A stretch of 64,000 nt of DNA from Bacillota bacterium (GTDB lineage Bacteria; Bacillota; Bacilli; Bu12). This document shows, piece by piece, positions 33,665 through 43,074 of this stretch. Both the position numbers and the translations under genes were made by a program. The notes beneath the pieces are model-generated. The model saw only the letters and a list, made by a program, of their open reading frames with translations, ran no database searches and was not told the origin of the DNA. The stretch is taken from positions 1 to 64,000 of the forward strand of contig JADBKH010000007.1 in the NCBI GenBank assembly GCA_014896485.1. Reading direction: 5' to 3'. Position 1 is the stretch's first letter. Every line of letters begins with the position of its first letter.

Positions 33665-34999
33665 ATGGCGCGTTATACGCGGGAAGAGATCTTACGTGAA
33701 GCGGACGAAGCAGGCGTTAATTTTATCCGTCTGCAGTTTACCGATCTGCTCGGCATTCTCAAAAACGTTGAGATTCCACGCAATCAGTTGGAAAAAGCGC
33801 TCGATGACAAGATCATGTTTGACGGTTCCTCTATTGAAGGATTTGTCCGCATCGAGGAATCGGACATGTATCTCTATCCGGACTATGATACATGGATGGT
33901 TTTCCCATGGCGTCCCGAAGGGAACGTGGTGGCGCGTTTGATCTGTGACATTTACAATCCTGATGGGACGCCTTTCTTGGGCGATCCGCGCAGAGTGCTG
34001 CGTCGCCAAGTTGAACATGCCAAACAGATGGGCTTTTCCGCGATGAATGTGGGTCCTGAAGCGGAGTTCTTCTTGTTTAAGCTGGGCGAAGATCATCAAC
34101 CCACGACGGAGCCGAGTGACGAAGGGTCGTACTTCGATCTGGCGCCGGTCGACGTCGGTGAAAACTGTCGGCGGGATATCGTCCTCCTTTTAGAACAAAT
34201 GGGGTTTGAAGTAGAGGCAAGCCATCATGAGGTGGCGACTGGCCAACATGAAATTGATTTCAAGTATGCCGACGCGATTACCACAGCGGACAATTTGATG
34301 ACGTTCAAATTGGTGGTTCGCACAGTGGCCCAGCAGCACGGCCTTCATGCGACGTTCATGCCAAAGCCGGTCTTTGGCATCAACGGCTCGGGGATGCATT
34401 GCCACCAGTCTTTGTTTTCGGGCAATGAGAATGTCTTCTACGATCCTGCAGATCCGATGGGGCTTTCTTCGACGGCCCGCTCTTATATCGCTGGTATCCT
34501 GCGCCATGCCCGCGGTTTTGCGGCGATTACAAATCCGACGGTCAATTCATACAAGCGTTTGGTTCCCGGCTATGAAGCTCCCGTCTATGTCGCATGGTCC
34601 GGGCGCAACCGTAGTCCTCTCGTGCGGGTACCGGCTTCGCGTGGTCTCTCGACGCGTATTGAGGTACGCAATCCGGATCCTGCTGCAAACCCTTATCTTG
34701 CTTTTGCCGCCATGCTTGCAAGCGGATTGGATGGTATCGATCAAGAGCTCAATCCACCTGTGCCTGTCGATCGGAACATCTACACGATGAACGAGCAAGA
34801 GCGTCGGCAAGAAGGCATCGTGAGTCTGCCTGCCGATCTCCATGAAGCTTTGGAGGCTTTAAAGGCTGATGCTGTCGTCACCGAAGCATTGGGAGAACAC
34901 GTACTGACGCGGTTCATCGAAGCAAAATCGATTGAGTGGGATATGTTTCGGACGCAAGTCCACCCTTGGGAACTCAAGCAATACTTTACAATGTATTGA
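33665..34999 (+). CDS. glnA: glutamine synthetase type I-alpha
   Basis: A 444-residue glutamine synthetase, the exact length of the B. subtilis enzyme. It makes glutamine from glutamate, ammonium and ATP and, when feedback-inhibited, controls GlnR. Signatures are [33 protein letters not shown], the ATP site [19 protein letters not shown] and [21 protein letters not shown]. The adenylylation loop of the enteric enzyme is absent, as expected. ATG 33665 follows AAGGAGG by seven bases. It converges with lexA over a perfect palindrome. Confidence 0.95.
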   Translation: MARYTREEILREADEAGVNFIRLQFTDLLGILKNVEIPRNQLEKALDDKIMFDGSSIEGFVRIEESDMYLYPDYDTWMVFPWRPEGNVVARLICDIYNPDGTPFLGDPRRVLRRQVEHAKQMGFSAMNVGPEAEFFLFKLGEDHQPTTEPSDEGSYFDLAPVDVGENCRRDIVLLLEQMGFEVEASHHEVATGQHEIDFKYADAITTADNLMTFKLVVRTVAQQHGLHATFMPKPVFGINGSGMHCHQSLFSGNENVFYDPADPMGLSSTARSYIAGILRHARGFAAITNPTVNSYKRLVPGYEAPVYVAWSGRNRSPLVRVPASRGLSTRIEVRNPDPAANPYLAFAAMLASGLDGIDQELNPPVPVDRNIYTMNEQERRQEGIVSLPADLHEALEALKADAVVTEALGEHVLTRFIEAKSIEWDMFRTQVHPWELKQYFTMY

Positions 35000-35023
35000 T
35001 CATATTGATCCCATAGACTTTCT

Positions 35024-35067
35024 TGATCAAAAGGAACGGCAGGAATTCCTGCCGTTCCTTTTGATCA
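35024..35067. terminator. 44-bp perfect palindrome, bidirectional terminator of glnA and lexA
   Basis: Two 22-base arms meet at GGAATTCC with no mismatch and no fixed loop. Both arms end in CCTTTTGATCA on the outgoing strand, giving a short U-run for either direction. The lexA stop codon lies inside it. Confidence 0.85.
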
Positions 35068-35682
35068 TTGCCAGAGGCGCAGCAGCCCAACTACTTTGCC
35101 GACAATGGTGACGTGATCGTAAAAAAGCGGAGCCATGACAGGGTTTTCGGGCTGCAGACGGACGCGGTTTTGCTCGATGAAAAGGCGTTTGATGGTCACT
35201 TCGTTGGTATTGACCAGCGCTACGACGATATCTCCGTTGGCAGCAGTGGGAGTCGCATGTACCAGTGCCAAATCTCCATCCAAGATGCCGGCTTCGATCA
35301 TGCTTTCACCGCTGACGCGAAGCAAAAAATAATCCTCTGGACGCGCCCACCCTGCAGGGATGGGATAGTATCCTTCGATATTTTCTACGGCTGTAATCGG
35401 TGCACCGGCTGTGACCTTGCCAATGAGCGGAATGTAGGCGGTCGGTTCCCGTACCGTAGCTTCGGGCAGATCTACCAGCTCGATCGCACGAGAGCGCTGT
35501 CCGTAGCGCCGGATATATCCTTTGCGTTCCAGATTGGCCAAATGGCTGTGAACTGTGGCAGTGGAATGAATTCCAAGGGCTTCGCCAATTTCACGGACCG
35601 ATGGCGGATAACCACGTAGCGCGAGCTGTCTCCGAATGAAGGAAAGGACCTCCTGTTGTCTGCGTGTCAATTCCTCCGCCAT
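35065..35682 (-). CDS. lexA: SOS repressor LexA
   Basis: A 205-residue LexA. The winged helix (RGYPPSVREIGEALGIHSTATVHSHLANLERKGYI) covers residues 23-57. The self-cleavage site is Ala92-Gly93 (KVTAGAP); Ser127 (VSGESMIEAGI) and Lys165 (TIKRL) form the catalytic dyad. It represses DNA-damage genes until RecA filaments trigger cleavage. A LexA box lies between its promoter and start, so it is self-regulated. The usual cell-division partner yneA is not upstream; a small unknown gene is. Confidence 0.95.
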   Translation of the reverse strand: MAEELTRRQQEVLSFIRRQLALRGYPPSVREIGEALGIHSTATVHSHLANLERKGYIRRYGQRSRAIELVDLPEATVREPTAYIPLIGKVTAGAPITAVENIEGYYPIPAGWARPEDYFLLRVSGESMIEAGILDGDLALVHATPTAANGDIVVALVNTNEVTIKRLFIEQNRVRLQPENPVMAPLFYDHVTIVGKVVGLLRLWQ

Positions 35683-35709
35683 CCCATCACCTCTAAAGCC
35701 CTTATCGTA

Positions 35710-35723
35710 CGATCATTTGTTCG
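35710..35723. promoter_or_regulatory. LexA (SOS) box of lexA
   Basis: CGATC-ATTT-GTTCG, one base away from the Bacillota consensus CGAAC-N4-GTTCG. It sits just downstream of the lexA -10 box. Confidence 0.75.
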
Positions 35724-35729
35724 ATTGCT

Positions 35730-35758
35730 ATTATAGCAGCTTTGTACTGCCATGAAGA
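35730..35758 (-). promoter_or_regulatory. promoter of lexA
   Basis: On the minus strand, TCTTCA (35758-35753), 17 bases, then a consensus TATAAT (35735-35730). The LexA box begins seven bases further on. Confidence 0.6.
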
Positions 35759-35786
35759 CCCACTGCACCTGGATATCTCGCTAAAA

Positions 35787-35993
35787 CTAGCGGCCGTTCT
35801 CACGTTGATGTAGGGAGTGGTAAACGCCGATCATTTCTTCAAACTCTTCATAGCTGACAGTAAGGCGCGACTGAGGACGCTGTAACGCATCATAGGCACA
35901 GATGAGCAGAGAGCCTGGCATGTAGGGTATCATGGTAAGGAATTCTCCATGGATGCTTTGCGGATCTGGATTGACGGGACGCTTACGAAACAT
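35787..35993 (-). CDS. small hypothetical protein (68 aa)
   Basis: A 68-residue frame from ATG 35993, with GAAGGTG six bases upstream on the minus strand; the longer frame from 36011 has no such site. The protein is mixed in composition, with LTMIPYMPGSLLICAYDAL in the middle and no clear signal peptide or domain. It diverges from the unassigned gene at 36045 across 51 bases and lies upstream of lexA in the same direction. I do not recognise the family. Confidence 0.5.
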   Translation of the reverse strand: MFRKRPVNPDPQSIHGEFLTMIPYMPGSLLICAYDALQRPQSRLTVSYEEFEEMIGVYHSLHQRENGR

Positions 35994-36044
35994 ATTGATC
36001 ACCTTCAGCAAAACGATAGCACAAAAGAGGAGGCAAACAGGTGC

Positions 36045-36632
36045 ATGTGGGAGGGCGATCCTGGATTTTCTTACTACCTTCGCTGGTTACGTCAGGCTGG
36101 ACCTTTGGCATCCTACCTGAGCCAAGAGCCCTTTTGGGAATGGGAGTTACCACAAGAATGTAGTCAAATCGCCTTGGGACAAGCGGATTCTGCCGATTCA
36201 CCTGTTGCGGGTGTGGTGCGGCGGGATGCACGTACGTTGTGGATCCTTCCACTGGAGGCAGCGTCTGCAGTGCAAAGCATTCGCCAATGGGCACGGGAGG
36301 GGGGCGTGGTACCTCTTCTCGTGCCACATCCAGCCACCTTGCGGACTCCGGAGATGCGCCAATGGCAGCAGGCGTTATGGCTTTCATCGGCGGTTTTGCC
36401 CCATTCGGCCTTCCCTTCCCAAGGTGTGCTACTTTTGGTCGCTGCAAAGCGAGGACCCAATGAGACGTTTCGTACGCTGGGCCCCCAAGATATGCCACCT
36501 GATTTCTTGCTGGCGGCGATGGGGATGGACAGGGCGTTCTTCTTTGAACCACTTGGCGACGATTTGACGATGTATGCTCGTTACCTGCAAGATAGCGGAG
36601 TAACGGTACGCGTGATCCAATCCTTCAAGTAA
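36045..36632 (+). CDS. hypothetical protein (195 aa)
   Basis: A 195-residue protein of unknown family. ATG 36045 follows AAGAGGAGG by eleven bases; the longer frame from 35949 overlaps the divergent small gene. It is rich in Trp, Pro and Gln with alternating strands and helices (for example ARTLWILPLEAASAVQSIRQW and FPSQGVLLLVAAK). That pattern might be a soluble alpha/beta domain, perhaps a degenerate nucleotide-binding fold. No catalytic motif is evident. It precedes a methyltransferase-like gene by 106 bases in the same direction. Confidence 0.6.
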   Translation: MWEGDPGFSYYLRWLRQAGPLASYLSQEPFWEWELPQECSQIALGQADSADSPVAGVVRRDARTLWILPLEAASAVQSIRQWAREGGVVPLLVPHPATLRTPEMRQWQQALWLSSAVLPHSAFPSQGVLLLVAAKRGPNETFRTLGPQDMPPDFLLAAMGMDRAFFFEPLGDDLTMYARYLQDSGVTVRVIQSFK

Positions 36633-36738
36633 AGGGAATGGATGAATCGTTCGATCTTCTGACAGCGCTCGATGAAATTTCAGGGAAAGGAGAGCACACG
36701 AACTTTCACTGGAAGGAAGTTCGATCCTGTGGGAAGCG

Positions 36739-37554
36739 ATGAGCAGTGGAGGATATGGGGTACAGGGATGGCATTCGGATGAAGAAGCGCTTCCACCAAA
36801 GTGGGTTACGTTGGCAACGTTGGCCCACCCGACCAAGCGCTGGCTGTGGTCACTCCCCTTGCACCGAGAGGTAGCAGCGGTCGTTGAACTGACATCACTG
36901 TACTCGGATAAGCCGATGACAGCGATCGATGTAGGCAGTGGATATGGATTGTGGACAGCCTTGCTGGCAGGAGAAGGTATTCAAACCGTCGGAATTGAGC
37001 GTGATATGGAAAGGGTGCAGTGGGCCCGCGATCACTTTGGAAGTGCAAAGGCAACTTACCACTGTGCTTCTATTGATGCCGTTGCAGAGAAATGGTCAGG
37101 CTGTTCGATTGCCTTGGTCTCTTGGTGCCCTCCCGGGATTGACTGGCGTTCAGAGATGACTACGTTGGCCCCCCAACTGCTATGGGAGATTGGGATGCCT
37201 GGAGGCGTTGGGACCAGTGTTCCAACGCATTACCGAATGGTAGCGAGGTGGCGCTCGCCAAGTTGGGTCGATGTACTCAACGCTGCGTTGGCACATTGGC
37301 ATGCTGGAAGGGGCGAGGGAAACATTCGGTGGTTGCCAGAGGGAAGCACTGTAAATACAGTTTTTGCCCGTGAAGAACGTCTGACGACTGCAGTAAAGAT
37401 TGCCTGGGCGAGACGCTGGCAGGTTGCTTGGAAGGCGACGATTCAAGCGCCTGAGGGTTATCCATGGGAAGCAGGATACGCGGCCTTAGGCTTGTTGCCT
37501 GCAACCCCAACTGTAACAGGTGAGAGGCTTTGGGACATCGAGCTGTTTGACTGA
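36739..37554 (+). CDS. class I SAM-dependent methyltransferase-like protein
   Basis: A 271-residue protein whose central part is a class I methyltransferase fold. Motif I is TAIDVGSGYGLWTALLAGEGI near residues 60-80, with the ribose-binding acid in VGIERDMERVQWARDHF. The later segment SIALVSWCPPGIDW stands where motif IV would be; WCPP is only loosely like a catalytic NPPY/DPPY. The C-terminal half is rich in Trp and unfamiliar. The start is ATG 36739 behind a weak GGGAAG. The target is unknown; it might pair with the preceding unassigned gene. Confidence 0.65.
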   Translation: MSSGGYGVQGWHSDEEALPPKWVTLATLAHPTKRWLWSLPLHREVAAVVELTSLYSDKPMTAIDVGSGYGLWTALLAGEGIQTVGIERDMERVQWARDHFGSAKATYHCASIDAVAEKWSGCSIALVSWCPPGIDWRSEMTTLAPQLLWEIGMPGGVGTSVPTHYRMVARWRSPSWVDVLNAALAHWHAGRGEGNIRWLPEGSTVNTVFAREERLTTAVKIAWARRWQVAWKATIQAPEGYPWEAGYAALGLLPATPTVTGERLWDIELFD

Positions 37555-37595
37555 GGTATAATTCGTAAGTGCAAACAGGAACGAGGAGGAAAAAG

Positions 37596-38996
37596 ATGGA
37601 GGAAGCATTCCGGATTGCCCACGATTCCCTTGGTGACGTCTATGTGCCGGCAAAGGCCTACTGGGGACCCCAAACACAACGTGCCAAAGAAAACTTTCCC
37701 ATTAGCGGCCTTCACCTGCCGCGACGGTTTATCCGTGCACAGGGCATCATCAAGGCGGCAGCTGCCAAGGCCAACGCTGCCCTTGGCTTGCTCGATGCTC
37801 GCAAGGCTGAAGCGATCCAACAAGCAGCAAAGGAAGTGATCGAAGGCAGGTGGGACGACCAGTTTGTTGTTGATCTGTATCAGGCAGGAGCCGGCACATC
37901 TCAGAATATGAATGCTAATGAAGTGATTGCCAATCGAGCAGCGGAATTGTTGGGGGGCAATGTAGGAGATACCTCGCTCGTACATCCCAATGATCATGTC
38001 AATATGGCCCAATCGACCAACGATACGATTCATGTGGCCATCCACATTGCAGGGTTGGAGGCGATCGTTCATGATTTGCTGCCTGCGTTGGATAACTTGA
38101 GCGACGCCTTCTCGCAAAAGGCGGAGGAATTTGACGGTGTAGTCAAAGCAGGCCGCACCCATCTGCAAGATGCCGTCCCTGTTCGCTTGGGACAGGAATT
38201 CTCAGGTTATGCCCGCATCGTGCGCCACCTTCGCGAGCAGCTGGGAGCAACCAGCCAGGTATTGCAGGAGATTGGGATGGGCGGAACGGCGACTGGGACC
38301 GGACTGAATGCACATCCTCGATTTCGTGCATTGGCAATAGAAGCGATCAATGAGCAGACCGGATTGCGCTTTCGCGAACCGGAGAACATGTTCGCTTTCA
38401 TGCAGAACCTGGATGCCGTTGTCGAAGTAAGTGGGGAGATTCGGGCGATTGCTACGGCACTGACCAAGATCGCCAATGATTTGCGTTTGCTAAGTTCTGG
38501 GCCCTATACCGGCTTTGGCGAGATCAACCTGCCAGCTGTGCAACCGGGAAGCTCCATTATGCCCGGTAAAGTCAATCCTGTCATGGCAGAGATGCTCAAT
38601 ATGGTCTGTTTTCAGGTGATTGGCTGTGATCAGACCGTAATGATGGCTGGACAGGCAGGGCAGCTCGAGCTCAATGTGATGATGCCTGTCGTTGCGGGGA
38701 ATCTTTTGCATGAGATCAATATCTTGGCCAATGCCTGTAACGTTGTAGCGGACCGGTGCATCCGCGGGATTACGGCCGACGCCGAACGTTGCCACTGGTA
38801 TGCCGAGCACACCCTGGCTTTGGCCACGCACCTCAACCCCATTATCGGCTACGACAAGGCTGCCGAAATCGCAAAAGAAGCCCAGCGGACCGGTAAAGCG
38901 GTACGCGAAGTGGCACTGGAGCGGGGTGTTCTCTCTCAAGAGCAGCTTGACAAGGTCTTTGATTACTACGCGATGACCGAGGGAGGCATCGCCTGA
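37596..38996 (+). CDS. fumC: class II fumarate hydratase
   Basis: A 466-residue fumarase of the tetrameric, iron-free class that interconverts fumarate and malate. GAGTSQNMNANEVIANRA, the catalytic HPNDHVNMAQSTND, GRTHLQDAVPVRLGQEF and the superfamily signature GSSIMPGKVNP are all present. ATG 37596 follows GAGGAGGA. A consensus TATAAT lies at 37557-37562 but no good -35 is visible. Aspartase and related lyases share these signatures, but the length and residues here fit FumC best. Confidence 0.92.
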   Translation: MEEAFRIAHDSLGDVYVPAKAYWGPQTQRAKENFPISGLHLPRRFIRAQGIIKAAAAKANAALGLLDARKAEAIQQAAKEVIEGRWDDQFVVDLYQAGAGTSQNMNANEVIANRAAELLGGNVGDTSLVHPNDHVNMAQSTNDTIHVAIHIAGLEAIVHDLLPALDNLSDAFSQKAEEFDGVVKAGRTHLQDAVPVRLGQEFSGYARIVRHLREQLGATSQVLQEIGMGGTATGTGLNAHPRFRALAIEAINEQTGLRFREPENMFAFMQNLDAVVEVSGEIRAIATALTKIANDLRLLSSGPYTGFGEINLPAVQPGSSIMPGKVNPVMAEMLNMVCFQVIGCDQTVMMAGQAGQLELNVMMPVVAGNLLHEINILANACNVVADRCIRGITADAERCHWYAEHTLALATHLNPIIGYDKAAEIAKEAQRTGKAVREVALERGVLSQEQLDKVFDYYAMTEGGIA

Positions 38997-39062
38997 TTTG
39001 CATTTCGCTCGAATCGTTCGCGTAGTTGGGTAAGATTGAATACTCTGGGAGGGAGAGGGGAG

Positions 39063-41204
39063 ATGGAGCTGCGGCGCACGGTCTGTCCGCATGATTGTCC
39101 GGATGCCTGCGGTATCCTTGCTCAAGTGGATGCCGAACAGAACCGCGTCATTCGCGTTTCGGGTGCAGTGGACCACCCGTTCACACGAGGGATGCTTTGT
39201 GGCAAAGTCGCACATTACGAGGCGCGTATCCATGCCCCAGGACGTCTTTTGACGCCATTGCGTCGAAGTGGGCCAAAAGGTTCTGGGCAATTTGAACCGT
39301 GTTCCTGGGAAGAGGCGCTGGAGCTTATCGTAAGACAGTTGCAGGCTACATTACACGATTACGGCGGTCAGGCTGTTTTGCCCTATTGGTATGCAGGAAC
39401 GATGGGCCTGCTGCAAGAACAGGCAGGTATGCCCTTTTTTCGGGCGATCGGAGCATGTGAATTGGACCGCACGATCTGTTCTGCTGCAGCCGATGCCGGT
39501 TGGGAAGCTGCTGCAGGTGGGGCAAGCGGCTCAGATCCTGAAGGTGTCGTCGACAGTGACTGCATTCTCTTATGGGGATCCGATGCTGCCTCGACAAATA
39601 TGCATTTTTTCAGTCTGGCCCGCCAGGCGCAGCGTCGTGGTGCACAGGTGATCGTAATCGATCCTTGGCAGAGCAAAACTGCAAAAGGCGCTGACTGGTG
39701 GATCCATCCGTGCCCTGGGACAGACGGTGCGTTGGCGTTGGGACTAATGCATCTGATTGTGGCCCATCACCGGGAGGAGACAGCTTTTCTCGATCGCTTT
39801 ACCGAAGGGTTCGAACAGCTGCGCCAAGAGGTATTGCCCCAATGGACAGTAGAACGCGTGGCAAGAATCTGTGGGATTGCAGAAGGGGAAATTAAGGCGT
39901 TGGCACGACGCCTGGAACAGGCACGTGCACCATTTCTGCGCATTGGCGTCGGTATCTCGCGGCATCCCAATGGCGCGATGACTGTCCGTACCCTGGTCAG
40001 CTTGGCAGCGGTTCTCGGTGCGTTCGAGAAGCTACCAGGCGGCGGCTGCCTGCTCTTTACAGGTGGTGCGCCGCTTAGGCGGGCGGTGATCGAACGTCCC
40101 GATTTGCGTCAACCGGGCCGACGGGTGGTCAATATGTCTCGCCTGGGAGAGGCACTGACAGAGCTTGAGGCTCTACCGATTAAGTTTCTGTTTGTCTACT
40201 CCAGTAATCCCGCCAATGTTGCTCCGATGCAGGGAAAAGTACGATGGGGATTGGCGCGGGAAGATCTGTTTACCGTGGTTCACGAGCAGTTTCTGACCGA
40301 TACGGCCCGATACGCCGATCTTGTCCTGCCGGCAACGACAATGGCCGAACATGCCGATGTCTACCGCAGTTACGGCCATTACTATTTACAGCTTTCCCAT
40401 GCGATCATCGCACCTCAAGGCGAATCGTGGAGCAACTGGCGTCTCTTTTCGACGTTGGCCCGCCGGATGGGCCTGACAGACCCCCTCTTTCTGCGTAGCG
40501 AAGAAGAGTTGTTGTCAGAGTTGGTCAAGCGCCAGTCCGATGGGTTTCCGGAGGGCCTCAGTGATGAGTCGTGGGCGAAGTTGTGGCGGGGGGAACCGGT
40601 CCGGGTTGGAGTGGTACCGGGAAGCAATCCATTGGCTGATTCAAAGACAGGTGCTCCACGTCATAAGATTCGCTTCTACAGCCAAAAATGGCAGCAAATT
40701 GCAGGAGCCGGCGCACTTAACTGGGTTTCGTATCGGCCGGCTGGATTACCAGAATTGTCGAATCCTAGCTTCAATGAGACGAATGAGGAGACGAATGAGA
40801 CGATGACATTGCCGCAAGGTTGGCTCCGCTTGGTGACAGCCCCTGGGCACCTGTTTTTGAACACTTCTTTTCAGCCTGTCGAAGCGCTTCGCCAGAAAGA
40901 GCGCGGTCCACAGCTGTTGATCCATCCCAACGATGCCCAGCGATGCGGCTGCACCGATGGCATCATGGTCTACGCCGAAAATGCCTTTGGTCGTGTGCGT
41001 TTTCGGCTCGTTGTCACCTCAGATGTTCCAGAAGGCGTGGCTGTTGCCCCGGGAATCTGGGACGATGTGGCGCATGGTCGATCTCCTGGTGTCAACGCGC
41101 TGGTCTCCGAGCGAGTATCTGATTTTGGTGGAGGTCCCACGTTTTACGCAAGCGCCATTCGGGTCCTCCCCCTAATGTCTGATAATAAGTATTCTGTAAA
41201 GTAG
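39063..41204 (+). CDS. molybdopterin-dependent oxidoreductase (formate dehydrogenase/YoaE-like)
   Basis: A 713-residue catalytic subunit of the DMSO reductase superfamily. Cys8, Cys12, Cys16 and Cys46 form the N-terminal 4Fe-4S site (C-x3-C-x3-C-x29-C). Guanine-dinucleotide binding regions appear as LLWGSDAASTNMHFF, VIDPWQSKTAKGADWWIHPCPGTDGALALGL and FVYSSNPANVAPMQGK. The last third (LVTAPGHLFLNTSF to AENAFGRVRFRL) is the usual C-terminal barrel. No electron-transfer or membrane subunit gene follows, so it is solitary, like B. subtilis YoaE. ATG 39063 has GGGAGGGAGAGGGG upstream. The metal ligand residue could not be assigned by eye; substrate unknown. Confidence 0.85.
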   Translation: MELRRTVCPHDCPDACGILAQVDAEQNRVIRVSGAVDHPFTRGMLCGKVAHYEARIHAPGRLLTPLRRSGPKGSGQFEPCSWEEALELIVRQLQATLHDYGGQAVLPYWYAGTMGLLQEQAGMPFFRAIGACELDRTICSAAADAGWEAAAGGASGSDPEGVVDSDCILLWGSDAASTNMHFFSLARQAQRRGAQVIVIDPWQSKTAKGADWWIHPCPGTDGALALGLMHLIVAHHREETAFLDRFTEGFEQLRQEVLPQWTVERVARICGIAEGEIKALARRLEQARAPFLRIGVGISRHPNGAMTVRTLVSLAAVLGAFEKLPGGGCLLFTGGAPLRRAVIERPDLRQPGRRVVNMSRLGEALTELEALPIKFLFVYSSNPANVAPMQGKVRWGLAREDLFTVVHEQFLTDTARYADLVLPATTMAEHADVYRSYGHYYLQLSHAIIAPQGESWSNWRLFSTLARRMGLTDPLFLRSEEELLSELVKRQSDGFPEGLSDESWAKLWRGEPVRVGVVPGSNPLADSKTGAPRHKIRFYSQKWQQIAGAGALNWVSYRPAGLPELSNPSFNETNEETNETMTLPQGWLRLVTAPGHLFLNTSFQPVEALRQKERGPQLLIHPNDAQRCGCTDGIMVYAENAFGRVRFRLVVTSDVPEGVAVAPGIWDDVAHGRSPGVNALVSERVSDFGGGPTFYASAIRVLPLMSDNKYSVK

Positions 41205-41379
41205 AGGTCGTTCTTTTGATGACGTTTGTGTTAGGATACGTTGCAGTCGTACAGTTCTTCCGATACGATAAGCACAACTACCGATAAGTGTGACATCGTC
41301 AGCTTTGGGGAAAGCATTTTCTACAGGAACGCCTACTTTGAACGTCTAATTTAAATGAGGGTGGGTTGATCCAACCACC

Positions 41380-42552
41380 ATGCGAATTGCGATCTTTACG
41401 GAAACGTTTCCGCCCATGGTAGATGGTGTGGTGACACGCCTTTTGGGAACGATTGAGGAGCTGGTGAGCTCAGGGAATGAGGTATTGGTTGTCGCCCCCT
41501 TCCGAAGCGAGCCTTCTTATCATGGGGTACCAGTGGTTCGATTGCCCGGACTGCCCTTTGCGCTTTATCCGGAGAAAACGGTCTGCGGACCGAGTCTCGA
41601 GTTGAAGCGACGTCTGACTCTCTTTCGCCCGGAAGTCATCCATGCGGTCAACCCTATCGATATTGGGGCAATTGGTGTAGCAACTGCCAAGATGCAGGGC
41701 ATTCCATTGGTCTGTTCTTATCACGCGCGTCTGCCTGAGTACACGGAATATTATCATATAGGCTTTCTCAAGCCGGCCGCATGGACGGCATTGCGTCTGC
41801 TTCACAACCGTGCTCAGGTCAATTTGGCCACCTCTCAAGCAATGGTTCAGGAGTTGCGTGACCATGGAATTCAACGTGTGCGCTTGTGGGAGCGTGGGAT
41901 CGACGCTAACCGATTCGGACCCCAGCACTATAGCACCCAAATGCGCGAAAGGCTGTTGGGAGGCCGTGATCCACAGACACCTGTTCTCCTATATGTAGGC
42001 CGGCTCGGTTGGGAAAAGGGGCTCGATCAGCTCCGCCCTCTTCTTACCAGTAGGCCAGATATCCAACTGGCCTTTGTCGGCGAAGGTCCTGCCCGCCTAC
42101 ACTTACAAAAAGCTTTCAAAGGTACTTCTACGGTTTTTACCGGGAAGCTTGAAGGAGAGGCATTGGCAAAAGCTTATGCCTCTGCAGATGCCCTCCTCTT
42201 CCCCTCTACGACTGAAACCCTCGGTCTGGTCGTGTTTGAGGCGATGGCCTCAGGTTTACCTGTCATCGCTGCGCGGAATGGGCCACTTTTGGAGACAATT
42301 CGTCCATATGAAAATGGCCTTTTGTTTACTCCCGGTGAGGTAGAGGATATGGTGAATCAGATCGACTGGTTGGTTGGGCATGAGCAACAGCGCCAGGAGA
42401 TGGGTCATCATGCCTACCGATTTGCCCAATCGCTGGGCTGGCGAATGCCCACCCAACAGCTACTAGACGACTATCAACGCGCCATCCGCCGATATCATCG
42501 TCAAAACAAGGTACGCCGTCCTGCTGCTTCACCAGCACGAGAACGTATTTGA
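41380..42552 (+). CDS. GT4 family glycosyltransferase (mannosyl/glycolipid type)
   Basis: A 390-residue GT-B glycosyltransferase. The N-terminal FTETFPPMVDGVVTRL with a glycine-poor acceptor loop resembles SQD2/MgdA-type transferases that add sugars to lipids. The C-terminal half has LLYVGRLGWEKGLDQL, the nucleotide-sugar motif STTETLGLVVFEAMASGLPVIA (E-x7-E form) and a family-typical end. The positively charged tail might touch the membrane. Starts at ATG 41380 after a 175-base gap with no other feature; a GGTTG-ATC-CAACC hairpin is close to the start. Ends 14 bases from the convergent GNAT gene. Confidence 0.85.
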   Translation: MRIAIFTETFPPMVDGVVTRLLGTIEELVSSGNEVLVVAPFRSEPSYHGVPVVRLPGLPFALYPEKTVCGPSLELKRRLTLFRPEVIHAVNPIDIGAIGVATAKMQGIPLVCSYHARLPEYTEYYHIGFLKPAAWTALRLLHNRAQVNLATSQAMVQELRDHGIQRVRLWERGIDANRFGPQHYSTQMRERLLGGRDPQTPVLLYVGRLGWEKGLDQLRPLLTSRPDIQLAFVGEGPARLHLQKAFKGTSTVFTGKLEGEALAKAYASADALLFPSTTETLGLVVFEAMASGLPVIAARNGPLLETIRPYENGLLFTPGEVEDMVNQIDWLVGHEQQRQEMGHHAYRFAQSLGWRMPTQQLLDDYQRAIRRYHRQNKVRRPAASPARERI

Positions 42553-42566
42553 GTCGAGAGCTTCAA

Positions 42567-43055
42567 TCAACCCGTTTGATCACGGGTAAATTGCGTATCC
42601 AGAAGCGATTGCGCGTCTACTTTACTTTGATACAGGCGGCCAATGGCAGGTAAACCATTCGATATAAACAGTTGGTGTGCACGGATTCGGTTGCTTCCGG
42701 CTTCGAGCCGTACCCAGTGAGCACGTCGCTGTGCCGCTTGCGCGTAAGCAGCTCGAAGCAAGGCTTTTCCAATGCCGCGTCCGCGAAAAGCAGGTGCAAC
42801 GATCAAATCGGCGATCCACGCTTCTGGAGTCAACCAATTGAGACGGTTACGGAAGTAAAGCGACAGAAAACCGACCACTTCTGCAGACAACTCTTCCGCT
42901 ACCAACAAACAAGAATCTGGATCGTCCAATTGAAAAAGGTACCGTTTGCGAAATGCTTCATACTCTTGATTGTCTTTGGGAGCTGGGCGATCGAGTTCAA
43001 TCAGCAGGTTCATTGTCTCGTCGAAATCCTGTGGGAGCGCTTGCCGAATGGTCAT
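42567..43055 (-). CDS. GNAT family N-acetyltransferase
   Basis: A 162-residue acetyltransferase. The acetyl-CoA-binding motif is in IADLIVAPAFRGRGIGKALLRAAYAQAAQ (R-G-x-G-x-G/A form), followed by WVRLEAGSNRIRAHQLFISNG. The start is ATG 43055; the longer frame to 43247 runs into the HD-protein gene. It lies 19 bases after the HD gene in the same direction, suggesting co-transcription with nfo and HD. The substrate is not evident; small-molecule or N-terminal acetylation are both possible. Confidence 0.83.
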   Translation of the reverse strand: MTIRQALPQDFDETMNLLIELDRPAPKDNQEYEAFRKRYLFQLDDPDSCLLVAEELSAEVVGFLSLYFRNRLNWLTPEAWIADLIVAPAFRGRGIGKALLRAAYAQAAQRRAHWVRLEAGSNRIRAHQLFISNGLPAIGRLYQSKVDAQSLLDTQFTRDQTG

Positions 43056-43074
43056 TGCATCCTCACACTCCCCT

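Noticed and set aside
37534-37562. A full sigma-A promoter before fumC.
   Set aside because: TATAAT at 37557 is perfect, but no -35 hexamer at 16-18 bases is convincing, so it is only mentioned under fumC.
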